From: Campanula takesimana
Taxonomy: Eukaryota > Streptophyta > Magnoliopsida > Asterales > Campanulaceae
Direction: 5' to 3'
Assembly (NCBI GenBank): GCA_026119855.1
Contig: JAOWBW010000425.1
Location: 372,001-436,000 of the forward strand
Length of the DNA: 64,000 nt
The notes under the pieces were generated by a model. The model searched no databases. It saw only the letters and a list, made by a program, of their open reading frames with translations, and was not told the DNA's origin. Below are positions 1-11,026 of the stretch, one piece after another (position 1 is the first letter of the stretch; each line of letters starts with the position of its first letter). The translations under genes and the position numbers were made by a program.

Positions 1-240
1 ATGAATATTTAAAAAACTTAATGGTATTAATAGTATTATTAACATATATATTAACTATTATGATTAAATAATATAATTAATAGTAATAGTTAATATATAT
101 TATAATAATTATGATTAAATAATACTATTAATAATAATAATTAACTTATATAGTAACTATTATAGTTAACAATTATATTTAACTATTATAATTAACTAAT
201 ACTATTAATAGTATTAGTTAGTTATAATGGTTAAATATCA

Positions 241-1000
241 CTCTCTCCGTCCCGGAGTAAGAGTTCTACCTCCTATTTGCACGGAGATTAAGAAATGATG
301 GAAGTAAAGTAAGTGCTGTGAGTGTAAAAGTAAATTAGGAGAGAAAATGAATGGGAGGGAATAATAAGTTGATTGGTTTTGTGTTAATTTTTTAGTAATA
401 ATTAAAATAATTATTATAATTAACTAATATTATTAATTGTACTTATTAACATATATAATAACTATTATTATTCACTAATAATACTAATAGTTATAATTAA
501 CCTCTATATTAACTATTATAATTAATTAATACTCCCTACGCCATAGAGTAAGAGTCATACCTTGTTTGTGCACACTTATTAAATACAAAATAAAAAATTG
601 GTAAACATTGCAAATGTGTTGAGCGTATAATTGTCCAAAACACTATTCATTCTTTCTCATCATTTGTCCTTTTAGGAAATAAAATTTTAGTGGGACGTAC
701 AAAAATAAAAAGTAGGACTCTTACTCTCGAACGGAGCGAGTACTATTAATATTAAATATTAATATTTGTTTTATAATGATTAACTAATACTATTAATAAT
801 AATAGTTAACTTATATAGTAACTATTATGATTAACTAATAATACTATTAATAGTAATAATTAACATATATAGTAACTATTATGATTAACTAATACTATTA
901 ATAGTAATTTATATTTTATTTAATAGTTAATTATAATAGTTAAATATAAATTAGGACACACCAAAAAAGAAAGTAAGAATTTTAAACTGGGACGGAGGGA
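241..1000. mobile_element. Split Stowaway-like MITE ends
   Basis: A left end CTCTCTCCGTCCCGGAGTAA at 241 and a right end CTGGGACGGAGGGA finishing near 1000 look like the two termini of one Stowaway-type element. AT repeats and a second MITE (532-740) separate them. Pairing them is an inference. They could also be remnants of two elements. Confidence 0.4.
532..740. mobile_element. Stowaway-like MITE
   Basis: The inverted ends are CTCCCTACGCC...AGAGTAAGAGTC on the left and GACTCTTACTCTCGAACGGAGCGAG on the right, flanked by TA dinucleotides (530-531 and 741-742). The length is 209 bp with no coding capacity. The termini are diverged from the usual CTCCCTCCGTCCC, so it is an old copy. Confidence 0.65.
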
Positions 1001-1420
1001 ATAATAATAATTATAATAAACTAATATTATTAATAGTAATAGTTAATTGATATAATAACTATTATGATTAATTAATATTAACAATTAATATGTAACTTAT
1101 ATAATAACTATTATAATTAACTAATACTTTTACTATTAATAGTTAACTGTTATTTTCTTAATACCATTAGCTAATACTATTAGTTACTACATATTGTAAC
1201 TATTATAATAGCTATTACTAATAATAGTAATAGTTAACTAATATAGTTAACTATAATAGTAACTATTACTAATAAGAGTAATAGTTAACTATAATGGTTA
1301 ACTATTATAGTTAACTATTACTAATAATAGTAATAGTTACTATATTAGTTAACTATTATAGTTACCCTTTATAGTAACTATTATTATTAGCTAATAGTAT
1401 TAGCTAATGAAAAGAAAATG

Positions 1421-2309
1421 AAAAGTCACTTATTTATTAGTATATTGTTGATGTGGCTTCTCCAAATGCAAGCTTTCTCCATTGTTTGTCCACATGTCAA
1501 TACCATAGCTCTTTTGGCCAACTTTAATATATATATATATAGATTTGATGATTTTGGATAGAGATGAAGGTTGGGACAGATTTGAGATGTAATTGTGAGT
1601 TTGGTGTAGGCGGTGGTGAATGAAGTGGAGTCCAAATCCTCTGTGCTAGTTTTGTGTATCACTTCATGTGCCACAAGTAATCTAATGGCTTAGAGTTATT
1701 GAGATTGGTATTATTGTAATATTATGCAAACATTTGAAGGTTGGATTACAAGTGGTACATGGAGTGGCACACAAAATTGGTACAGGAGATCTCAACTCAA
1801 TGAAGTGTAACTATGCCGGGTTTTTTTTTCCCCCGAAAATAAACTATTATTTGACTAAGTGTAACTATTGTTAGTCACATGAGATCTTTCATTATTTTGT
1901 AATTATATTATTACATTTTAATAAAAAAAATGTTGACGAAATGATAGACTTTTAAAAATTCAACAGTACAATGAAAACAATTTATAAAACTAAAATTCAT
2001 CCAAACAAATAATAGTGAATATTTTAATATTTCAAAAGAAAAATAAACTCCGTCGAACATCTATATTACAATACAAAAGGTTAATTTAAAAAGAGAAACG
2101 TTCAGTGATTCGGATTGGTACAAAAGATTATAACAAAGGAAAAATGGACTTATACAAAAATATGATAGAAATGAAAAAAAAAAAAAAAACTACTTAATTA
2201 ATGTGATTTTGGGTTATGAAAAAGAGGAAATTGAATTGAGGTTAAGGGATTTTATGTGAGATGACAAAATTAAATAGGATTTTTTTTTCTTTCTTTTTTC
2301 ATACTGTCA
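1421..2309. other. No gene seen; internal Helitron-like sequence
   Basis: AT-rich non-coding sequence. The only structure I see is an imperfect inverted repeat of about 33 bp (near 1653-1685 and 1744-1778, loop about 60 bp) containing TTGTGT..CACTTC/CCATGT words. Open frames here are short and show no recognisable domain. Confidence 0.5.
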
Positions 2310-2339
2310 CCGTGCCAATGGCACGGGTAAAAATACTAG
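2310..2339 (+). mobile_element. Helitron-like 3' terminus
   Basis: A 7-bp stem, CCGTGCC-AAT-GGCACGG (2310-2326), is followed 9 nt later by CTAG and then T at 2340. A short GC-rich hairpin just upstream of CTRR, inserted before a T, is the diagnostic 3' end of plant Helitrons. The 5' end would lie before base 1 or be lost, so the extent is unknown. Confidence 0.55.
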
Positions 2340-2340
2340 T

Positions 2341-2677
2341 AGGTCACACAAAAAACGACCCGAAAAGTTTCATGTAAATTATTGATTGGGTAAGTGGTGT
2401 GGAAGATCCAAATATCAGCAGCCAACCAATAAATAATCAACGTTATAAACTAGTATAAAGAAGGACGTGGACTTATCAAATGAAATACAAATGGTTTCAT
2501 TAAAAAAAAAATAAAAAAAAATGAAATGAAATAAATATAAACGTGGACCCGCCATCTCTCCAAAAATACACAGTGCGGCAGAGGAACACGTGCATGGTCC
2601 TTTTTCTTTCATCTTGGACCAAGTTCTCATTCGCGGGCACCCCTTTCATTGTCAGGAAAGTGATGGCAGGAGATAAC
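2341..2677. other. Intergenic, no gene seen
   Basis: A short unannotated stretch between the Helitron-like end and the Harbinger MITE. Its open frames lack start context and domains. Confidence 0.5.
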
Positions 2678-2680
2678 TTA

Positions 2681-3527
2681 GACCATGTCCAATAAGGGGG
2701 TTGAATGGGGGGTTGAGTGGGAGTCAACTAGTTGAGGGTGTCCAATAAGAGGGTTGAGAGGAGGGGGTTGAAGGGGAAGGGTTGAAAGGTTTCAACTAGG
2801 TTGAAACAATTTGTGTGGGGCCCGGAAGAGACACTTGTCGGCTTGGGAGTGGCCAGCACTTGGAGAGTGTAGCTCACCTCCCAAGCCGGCGAGTTGCTAC
2901 TCCATTTCCGTTTTTTTTTTCTTTTTTTTTTCCTTTTTTTTTTCTTTTTTTCCGGAGAGGTTTTTATCCAAATTTTTTGAGCTCAATTATTTCATAGTAA
3001 ATTATTTTTTTTATAAAAAAATAAATTACCAAAATTTATAATTTTTTTCCCTCTATAAATTGATGTAAGTTTCATTTAATTTGGACACCGAAAAAAAATC
3101 CTCTTTTCTCAATATAAAATTTTCAATTATACTTTATTAACATTTATTTAAAACATTTTAACATCTTTTTAAGTGTGAAGTTTTTTTATCCAAATTTATT
3201 TAATTGCAATAAAATTTAATCAAGTGTGAATTAAAAAAAATTAAAAAAAATCTCGAATTTATAAGTAAAAATATTAATATTTTATTTTTTAATAATAAAT
3301 TTTTATTATTTTTTTAATTATAAAAATAAATATTGTAAATAAAATAAAAAGTGGTGGGGTATAGAATGATGAGTTGGGAGGAGTTGAATTTTAAACTAAA
3401 CTAGCTTATTGTGGGGGGTGTAGTTGAGAGGGTAGTTGAATGATTAAGTGGATGGAGAGAGAAGATGAGGTGTTGTGATATTAAGGTAGTTGAATGTTTT
3501 TTGGTAGTTGGCTTATTGTACATGGCC
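2681..3527. mobile_element. PIF/Harbinger (Tourist-like) non-autonomous element
   Basis: The inverted ends are GACCATGTCCAATAAG on the left and, on the opposite strand at the right, GGCCATGTACAATAAG. A perfect TTA duplication flanks them (2678-2680 and 3528-3530), which is the 3-bp target typical of PIF/Harbinger. The 847-bp interior is low-complexity and AT-rich with no ORF of its own. Its right subterminal sequence resembles the left part of the coding Harbinger element at 6766-10191, suggesting it is a deletion derivative of that family. Confidence 0.85.
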
Positions 3528-3557
3528 TTAGAAATAATTGAAGGAAGTTAGAATAAG

Positions 3558-3716
3558 TTTTTTTTTGTTTTTTTTTCGAAACAAACATACATACACACAT
3601 AAAACTTTATGTTACAAACATAACTATTTTACAGCCACAGTAGCTTCTTGGAACACTACCAACTCCCTAATTGAAGTATTTACTTTTAGATTGTTAACAA
3701 GATATGGATACAAATA
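3558..3716 (-). pseudogene. 3' part of LINE/RVT_3-type retrosequence, split by a MULE
   Basis: A T-rich tract at 3558-3577 (a poly(A) tail read on the minus strand) precedes about 130 bp of non-repetitive sequence. That sequence continues, after removal of the MULE at 3717-4650, into the RNase H fragment at 4660-4920. I read this as the 3' end of one retroposed LINE-type fragment. Confidence 0.45.
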
Positions 3717-4650
3717 GAGCAATTTGCAATTTGGTTCCTGACATTTACAAACTTTCGCAATGTTGCTCCCAACAGTTTTTTTTCTCCAATTGGTTCCCAA
3801 CATTTACATTTTTTTTTGCAATGTGGCTATAAAAGTAATTGGGCGTTAGTTTTCTAACAGATTTTATGTCATGTGACTAGCACATGACGTTTTAAGATAT
3901 TCTTAAAGCTACGCATATCCGATTAATATGATTCTTATTTTAAATTGAAGCTAATATTTAAATCTACAACATAATTTTCTTTGGAAATTTGTTGGGTACC
4001 TAAATTATTTTTACATTTAATCTTAATTTTAAATATTAAAAAAAACACGTGAAATATAATCTAAAAAAGATATTAGCCCAAGTATGTTTCATATGAAGTA
4101 ATTTCTATATGTATCTTTCCTAAAGTTTATTTTTCTCCACCTCTCTGCCACTTTCCCGCAACACCCATTTCACATACACTCTTCCCTCGATTCATCGTCC
4201 TCTTCTTCTCCCTTTTTTTCTATCAAACATTTTTACGAACTCATAATCTACATATAGAATTTACTTCATATGGAACATATTTGGGCTAATATCTTTTTTA
4301 GATTATATTTTACGTGTTTCTATTTTTTTAATATTTAAAATTAAGATTAAATGTAAAAATAATCCAACTACCCAATAAATTTTCAAAAAAAAATATATGT
4401 TGTAGATTTAAATATTAGCTTCAATTTAAAAGAAGAATCATATTAATCGGATATGTGTAGCTTTAAGAATATCTTAAAACGTCATGTGCTAATCACATGA
4501 CATAAAATCTGTTAAAAAACTAACGCCCAGTTACTTTTATAGCCACATTACAAAAAAATGTAAATGTTGGGAACCAATTGGCGAAAAAAAATTATTGGGA
4601 GTAACATTACAAAAGTTTGTAAATGTCATGAACCAAATTGCAAATTGCCC
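3717..4650. mobile_element. Foldback MULE-MITE with long terminal inverted repeats
   Basis: The termini GAGCAATTTGCAATTTGG and, inverted, GGGCAATTTGCAATTTGG are flanked by a perfect 9-bp duplication ATACAAATA (3708-3716 and 4651-4659). The two arms are inverted copies of each other over roughly 400 bp with a central spacer of about 100 bp, so the 934-bp element folds into an almost complete hairpin. Long inverted repeats with 9-bp target duplications are diagnostic of Mutator-like elements. No transposase is present, so mobilisation would need a trans-acting MULE. Confidence 0.9.
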
Positions 4651-4659
4651 ATACAAATA

Positions 4660-4920
4660 CGAAGGGGGATTGACAAAAGTTTCATTCATAGTGTCTGATT
4701 TTTGCTAGGATATCTGCAACACCATTTCCTTCCCTGTATGCAAAGCTACACCAGATATGCTCAAAAGCTCCTATTAAATTCCTGCAATCAATTAATAAAT
4801 TGTGTGCCCCACCCTGCAGAGAATATTAAAAGTGACCAGATAATCAGTTTCAATATGAATTGCATTAATATTGAGAGAAATTGCATATCGAAGACCTTCC
4901 TTCATCGCAATTTTTTTTCT
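4660..4920 (-). pseudogene. LINE-type RNase H (RVT_3) fragment
   Basis: On the minus strand, two frames joined by one frameshift give a segment containing LRYAISLNINAIHIETDYL and then AYREGNGVADILAKI. These match the RNase H domain pattern (acidic ETD-type motif, then the NxxAD.LA motif) of plant non-LTR elements and their derived RVT_3 proteins. Only about 80 residues remain and in-frame stops occur, so it is a pseudogene fragment. The foldback MULE at 3717-4650 separates it from its own 3' end. Confidence 0.6.
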
Positions 4921-5395
4921 TTGTAATAATGATATGTAGTAGTATCTCCATCTCAGCTTAGTATTTAAAATTTGATTTTTTTGTCAACTTAACTAATTTT
5001 GATCATAATTTTATAAAAAAAATAATACTTTTATACAATTTTAAATAATTTTATTAATTATTTTAACGGTGAAATAATAATAATTTTTAGAATTGCATAA
5101 AGATAACTAGATTTTTATAGAATTATGGTCAAAATTCGTGACTAAACAAATAGTAACTATGCACATTAAACTGAAACGGAAATACAATTTTTTTTAAATA
5201 TCCTGATCAAGAGGCAATAAATAGAGGCAATGAAAAAGACTTAAAAATTTATACATATATTTAACGTCAAATAAAATGAGTAAAAATTAACCAAATAGAT
5301 GTTTTAGTATATAAAATTAAATTCACTATATATTAACGTATAAATTTATACTTATAAATTTAAATAACGTATAAATTTATACGTTATTTCAAAAA
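4921..5395. other. Intergenic AT-rich sequence, no gene seen
   Basis: Non-coding. The last part (about 5330-5390) holds repeated palindromic words around ACGTATAAATTTATACGT, which may be microsatellite-like foldback DNA. No transposon ends could be paired. Confidence 0.4.
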
Positions 5396-5871
5396 TCTAT
5401 ACTATATATTAAAAGTCGACGCGGAGAACTACGGAGTCGCCACGTGGACAAGTGTTTGCTAAATCTAGCTTTTGGGGTGGAGTCACCTCATTACCTTACT
5501 AATTAATAAGTGATTTTTCATTTTTTTCCTATTAACTAATAATATTAGTTACTATATACCGTAACTATTATAGTTAACTATTATAATAACCAATACTTAA
5601 AATAGTACTTGTTACTATTAATAGTTAACTATTAGTTAACTACTACTTATAATAGTAATAAATACTATAATAGTTAACTATTATAGTTACTATATTAGTT
5701 CACTATTATAGTTAACATTTCATTTGTATTTAGCTATTAATAGTTAAATATTGTAGTTAACTATTATATCTACTTATTATTTATCAACTATTATAGTTAA
5801 TAATTATATTTAAATATTTATAGTTAATTAATATAATTACATATTATAGTTAAATATATGAAACTATTAAA
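5396..5871 (+). mobile_element. Helitron-like 5' terminus with AT palindromic array
   Basis: The start TCTATACTATATATTAAAAG, preceded by A, resembles the TC...TATTAAAA 5' ends of plant Helitrons. From 5520 the sequence turns into the same TAGTTAACTATTA array as 1-1420. No 3' hairpin plus CTRR end was found downstream before other transposons begin, so this copy appears truncated. Confidence 0.4.
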
Positions 5872-6041
5872 GAGCATCCACAATTGGAGCTTTTTAGAAG
5901 CTTTTTACTTTTGTGAAATAGTTATTTGTAGAAAGGGCTCTTTCATACAGTAGGTTTTACATTAATACTCACCAACTCCCTAAGTAATGAAAGAGTTTTA
6001 CCATTGCGAAAGTTTTATTTTACATTTGGTTGGAAAGGATA
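5872..6041. mobile_element. Left end of an unpaired PIF/Harbinger-like MITE
   Basis: GAGCATCCACAATTGGAGC after a TAA resembles the terminal inverted repeat of a common plant PIF/Harbinger MITE group. I could not find a convincing inverted partner, so the right end is lost, diverged (perhaps near 6515-6530), or the resemblance is chance. Confidence 0.35.
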
Positions 6042-6059
6042 AATAAATAAATAAATAAA

Positions 6060-6361
6060 TTTTTTTGAACATCTGAACTATATCTTTCATTTCAAGGCAA
6101 TTGCCATCGTTTACAAATTCCTATGAAATCTATTACAGTCTTATCTAAAGCCCTGCCGATCTATAGCCCCGCCTATTATAAGTTTCTATGAAGTTTCACC
6201 ATTGTCGAATTTATTACATCGAATGATCACCTGTAGTTGCACAGTCAACCCCCTATGGGATTATGAAACTAAGGGTTCTCCACAATTTCTCTCAAGAGAG
6301 AATCATTCAAGGGAAGCTCTTATTCACACACCTGATACCACTAGACCATGAGGCCACTGGT
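6060..6361 (-). mobile_element. tRNA-derived SINE
   Basis: Read on the minus strand it begins ACCAGTGGCCTCATGGTCTA. The A-box-like TGGTCTAGTGG lies at 6338-6348 and a degenerate B-box-like AGTTTCATAATCCC near 6257-6271. It ends with a short A tail (T run at 6061-6066). An 18-bp target duplication of AATAAATAAATAAATAAA borders it (6042-6059 and 6362-6379), although the AAAT simple repeat makes its exact length uncertain. It is about 300 bp long, within the usual plant SINE range. Confidence 0.75.
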
Positions 6362-6379
6362 AATAAATAAATAAATAAA

Positions 6380-6765
6380 CACACAATTATTTGTAAAACG
6401 TGGGGCCAAATATCTTCTTTGCAGACGAGGAACGGCGATGATGGTGCAGGATCAGACGGCAATTGAAACAATTACTACAAGCTTGCCTTCAAGTAATCAA
6501 GTGCTATGAGATTCGGAATCTCTTTGTGGATTATTCTATAGTAAATGTTTTGTTTATCAAATTATTAGTATTTGTTTTCGTTCCATTTCTTTTTATTAAT
6601 TTCTTTTATATCTTTTCATACTTTATCACCACATCATTATAAAATAAAAAATAAAAAATAAAAAATATATAAAAATAAAAGTTAAAGATTTTCATAGATT
6701 ATTATCACTCCACATCAGCTTCTCTCTCTTCCAACTCATCCATTCAACACTCATTCAACTTTTAA
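6380..6765. other. Intergenic, no gene seen
   Basis: AT-rich sequence between the SINE and the Harbinger element. The final 50 bp (CCATTCAACACTCATTCAAC) resemble Harbinger subterminal repeats, so the true left end of that element could lie slightly further left. Confidence 0.4.
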
Positions 6766-7100
6766 CCCTACAATGGTTTTTTAATCCCCCATTCAACACT
6801 TTTGCCACTCATCATCCTATACCCCACCACTTAAATTTTATTTTATATTTTTTATTTTTATGATAATAATAATAATTATTAAAAAAACGAAAAACTTAAT
6901 AAATTATTTTTCGATCACGCATTGAATCAAAAATAAACGAAAAACGAAAAATAATAATAAAAATTCTGAGAAATGACGATAATTATTATTAAAACAAAAA
7001 AAGTTACATTAAGCTTAATTCGCGACGCATTTAATGAAATACAAATAATTAAACGATACAATAAACTCGAATCACAATACACTACAAATAATATTTTCTA

Positions 7101-8254
7101 TCACGCATTTCCGAACTTTGCCCATATGTGCTTGATTAGATCCGCCTGCAATTCGTGATGACCTCTTAGATCGCGCATTTCTGATCTAGCACGCATATTA
7201 TGTAATATAATACATGACCTCATGATAATAGCCAAGTCGTTTATCTCCCACATTCGAGCTGGCTCTCGAATGATTTTAAATCGAGATTGGAGCACTCCAA
7301 ATGCCCGTTCTATATCCTTCCGACATCCCTCCTGAAAATTTTGCAAATAGCTTATCTTCTTCACTTTGAGGAAGTCTAACTGATTTGACGAAAGTTGGGT
7401 ACGAAGGGTAGATACTGTCAGCAAGATAGTACGCCATATTATACGGATGTTGATTCACAAAGAAGTTGACTCGTGGAGTCTTTCCTTGTTCAACATCATC
7501 GAACACTGGCGATCGATCCAGAACATTTACATCGTTCAGTGTGCCCGGACATCCGAAAAGGCATGCCAGATCCATAAATCATGAGAGGCGACGGCTTCAA
7601 GAATAACCGTAGTGGTCCCCTTATCACCCCTAGTAAATTGACCTTCCCAAGCTGTAGGAAAATTTTTCCATTCCCAGTGCATGCAATCAATACTCCCTAT
7701 CATACCTGGAAACCCCCGCATCTCACTAACATGAAGTATTCTTTGCAAGTCGTCTTCGTTTGGGGCTCTCAAGTACTCTGCCTCGTACAATTGAATGATT
7801 CCATTGCAAAATCTACGTAACGTCTCCAATGCCGTAGTACCTCCGATTTTGATGTATACATCAATAGCATCGGCCGACATACCATATGCTAACATTCGCA
7901 TGGATGTAGTACATTTTGCTAACGGAGATATGCCTTCTTTGCCGGCAGCATCGAATCTTTGGGTGAAGTAGATGTCATGGTTTGAAAGGTCGCCGACGAT
8001 TCGAATGAATACATGTTCCCGCATCCGATATCGTCTGCGAAAAAATTCTTTGTAAACAGCATTTTCGGAAAAGTAGTCGTTAACCAGGCTTTGGTTTGCC
8101 CAAGCGTGATCTCTTTTGTAGTATCTTCTCGTGGGAGGTTGATCTTCTAATATTTTTTTCGACGCTCTGTAAAGTGGTTGACGATATACCTATCCTCCAA
8201 ATCAGATTGCCTTTTGTAGGCTTCGATATCAAAAGGAAAATTTAATGGATCCAT
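7101..8254 (-). pseudogene. PIF/Harbinger transposase (HARBI1/DDE_Tnp_4-like), frameshifted
   Basis: This is a DDE nuclease that would excise and insert Harbinger DNA. On the minus strand it starts MDPLNFPFDIEAYKRQSDLE at 8254. It continues through the family signature YRMREHVFIRIVGDL, then GSIDCMHWEW (first catalytic Asp region), FGCPGTLNDVNVL (second Asp region), YYLADSIYPSYPTFVKS, and RKDIERAFGVLQSRF (region of the catalytic Glu). These segments sit in different frames, with shifts near 8150, 7560 and 7340, so no full-length product is possible. The combined length would be near 380 residues, normal for plant HARBI1-like proteins. The SANT-like gene 8583-9738 is its expected partner. Confidence 0.85.
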
Positions 8255-8582
8255 TGAAATTTGGAAAAATGAGAAATAGAGAGTGTTCAATTTATGAAGA
8301 AGGAAAGAAGGGAATGGTTGATGTAGGAAGAAAGAAAGAAATGAGTAATATTTAAAGAGAAATTGAGTAGTACATCATACTGCCTTACCTTGAAAATAGG
8401 AGAAATACAGAGTGTTAAATTGAGAACGTGGGGTTAACCAGGAAAATTTTGCAAATAACACTTTTGTCCTCATAACTTCCATGATACTACAATTTGGCCC
8501 TTATAGATTACTATCTGACATAAAGCAGAAAACTAACATTAAAGTAGTACATAATTACATAAAACTAACACAAAGCCAAAAA

Positions 8583-9738
8583 TTAATCGATAAATAACTC
8601 TGCACCCAACTTTTCAAAAAGTTGTTTGCTTCGATCATCGAGATGCTCCTTCTCATTTAACTTCATCCACATTTTCATTTTTTTAGCTTGAGTCTTGTCT
8701 TTCTGAACTTTGAGAGCCTCCTCTTGTTGTGTAGCTATCACACCCAATCTTTCCAACGCTTTCTCTTTCAATTGTTTGAATTCTGCCCAGTCTTCGTTTA
8801 CCGATTCTAATCCTACTGCCTTACCCTTTTTTTTTTGTTCCTTTTTTCTTAGCTGTCTCCCTTCCCATAGGACGAGGAATGGAGCCAACTTCGTTTGAAT
8901 CACAACCAACACTTTCGCGTGATCTTTTAGATCCACTGCTTCCAGATCCCGTATTTCCTCCGACTTGACTTGCAAAACGTGGTTCATCTCGGATAGTAAG
9001 CCACTCTTCCATTAAAGTAAAATTGGCATTGTTATCACATTTATATATTTCATGCACTTTTGCCAATACATCGGTCTCCGCCCACCCGCTTGTTTGCGCA
9101 CGTTTAGCTTTATCGTAAGCACCTATTCATTTATTTAATATTTTGCTTACATAGGAATAGCGATTTCTGCAGGCAGTTGCATCACAAGGAGAGTCAAATG
9201 AGCAATGCTCGTTACAGTATTCCACAATATGACGCCAAAACGTCTCGCCTTTCTGATTTCTTCCGATAATACTGTTTGTTCCGAATTTAATCCACCCACT
9301 GAGTAGGATTAAATTTTGAGGGGTAATCCATTTGACGCTTTTTTTTTTACGAGTAGTGGCTGAACCCTCACCAGCTGGATTGGCTATACCCTCTACAATT
9401 TCAGTAGCTTCGTTAGCACCGCTCATACTACCCAAACCAATTTGAGTTGAAAATTCTAAAAATTGTGATGATTCATTTCCAGAAATATTTTCGTTTCTCA
9501 TCATTGGCATATAAGGATATTGATTATAAGGGGATGGTTGCATTGGCATCCCATAATATTGATTCCAATTTTAGATAGGTGAAGGCATGAAATTTGGTGG
9601 AAAACCAGTATTTTGAAAATGTTGAAAACGTGGTTGGTTGAAAGATTGATTTTCGTACAGAAAATTGTTAGGATTGTTGTAGGGAAAATGAGGATTACTT
9701 GAATTTTGAGTATTGAAAATGTTATTATTGGGATCCAT
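8583..9738 (-). pseudogene. Harbinger SANT/Myb-like accessory protein, degenerate
   Basis: PIF/Harbinger elements carry a second gene whose SANT/trihelix-like product helps nuclear import and DNA binding of the transposase. Here the minus-strand frame starts MDPNNNIFNTQNSSNPHF at 9738. A Asn/Gln/Pro-rich N-terminus follows, then the SANT-like core (LILLSGWIKFGTNSIIGRNQ and FWRHIVEYCNEH). The C-terminal part is Lys/Glu-rich and likely coiled-coil (VNEDWAEFKQLKEKALERLG). Stops near 9570 and 9120 and a frameshift in a lysine-coding A tract near 8830 break it. Plant databases often label this family NAM-associated or glutathione S-transferase T3-like. Confidence 0.75.
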
Positions 9739-10740
9739 TTCAAGAAAAAGATGGTGTTTTTTTTTTTTTTTTTTGTTGTTGGAATACTATGAAACTCATG
9801 TCAATTTATAGGGAATTTTTTTTTCTGGAATTGTGGTGAAAAAAAAATGGTCAAATAATTGAGCTGCGAAAGTTGGGATAAAAAGATAAAAAAAAAAAAT
9901 GGCCAGCCAATCACTCGCCAACACGTGGCGACGCCAGGAAAAACAAAAAAAAAGGGTCGCCGCCTGGATTGACGCGCCTCACTCGCGCGTGTGTTGCACG
10001 CGCCCATGTCGGCCCAATTCAAGCGCGCCGCGTGTCCGTCCTTGCCCGACACACTCTGCGTTCACGGGTGTGAATTCATTCAACAAAATTGCAATTCCAT
10101 CCCCATTCAACCAACCATTGCAAGGATTAAACCTCTCATTTTGTGTGAATTTTCATTCAACACCCTAAACTTTGCCCCATTGTACATGGTCTAATGTGGT
10201 GAAAAAAACATCGGGATTCAACTAGAGGGACCCGTATGATTTCAGATTCTAAATTGTAATGAATCCTTGAAAAAAGAAACAAAAAAAAAACAAACAAACA
10301 AAACAAAAGTGTGTTTCTAAAAGGGTTAATGACAGATTAGGGCCTGAATTGCAGGGGGTGCGTCTAAAAGGGGCCTGGGTTTCTTTTCCGCTAGATCAGG
10401 GCTCAATATCTTAATTTTTCGGTAGTTAAGGGCTTTTTGACGGAAATCGTTAGAAAAGTCAGTTAAGTGCAATGTGCATGGCACGTGATCGTCAAAATCG
10501 ATGGGTTTGTAATGAAAATTTCTCAAAAAGGGTCAAACTGTAAATTTTAAAATTTGAAGGGTTAAATCCAAAACAAAACAAAACCCTACCCCTCACCTCC
10601 CCCTTTAACGCATCTTCTTCCTCTCTCTCATTCCAACAATCCAACGCATCTTCTTCCTCTCCTCTCTCCGGCGAAATTCTCCGGCGTCCCATCCTCTCCT
10701 CCGGCGTCCCTTCCCCTTACTCCGGCGATGATTTGTAATT

Positions 10741-11026
10741 GAATCAAGAAATGCATTATAGAATGAAAGGCAATTAGGGCTTTAGCATAGATCTGGGGGG
10801 TTTCACCACCGCCTTTAACTCTGAAGCTCAAGTCGACGCCGGCGAAATGGTGGCGGCCGAGAATGAGGATAGGCTCGAAGGCCTTGTAACTGAGGATTTC
10901 GGGCTCGACTAGCTCGATTGGGTCGCTGTTGATTTTGATTATGCCCGTGCCTTTCTTGCAGTGGGTAACGGCGACGGCGGTCTTCTTGCGGCCGAATCAT
11001 TGGACGGATTCAATTGGTGTCGCCAT
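10741..11026 (-). pseudogene. RPS16: Captured fragment of 40S ribosomal protein S16 (uS9)
   Basis: On the minus strand from 11026 the frame reads MATPIESVQ, a stop codon, then FGRKKTAVAVTHCKKGTGII, followed by PIELVEPEILSYKAFEPIL and RVKGGG. This is the N-terminal half of eukaryotic ribosomal protein S16/uS9, which binds near the decoding centre of the small subunit. After the GGG motif the sequence skips several conserved residues (IYAK directly followed by ALIAF) and then loses similarity, so the copy is internally deleted and truncated. With the stop at codon 10 it cannot make S16. No intron interrupts the matching part. Confidence 0.85.

Larger units (their letters stand above)
1..1420. 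repeat. AT-rich palindromic repeat array (TAGTTAACTATTA-like)
   Basis: About 1.4 kb is built from degenerate runs of short palindromic words such as TAGTTAACTATTA and ATTAATAGTAATAGTTAA. They recur on both strands with no fixed period. No gene is visible. The same word family reappears at 5520-5870, just inside a Helitron-like 5' end, so I infer it is internal sequence of one transposon family. It is interrupted by Stowaway-like MITE sequence. Confidence 0.75.
6766..10191 (-). mobile_element. Decayed autonomous PIF/Harbinger transposon
   Basis: The right terminus, read inward, is GACCATGTACAATGGGGC and is followed by TAA (10192-10194). The left terminus is weaker: CCCTACAATGG after TAA (6763-6765), which matches the right end apart from a 3-nt gap. 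Between them lie the two genes expected of this superfamily, both on the minus strand: a DDE transposase (7101-8254) and a SANT/Myb-like accessory protein (8583-9738). Both carry frameshifts or stops, so this copy cannot supply its own transposition proteins. The terminal sequence matches the MITE at 2681-3527. Confidence 0.75.
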
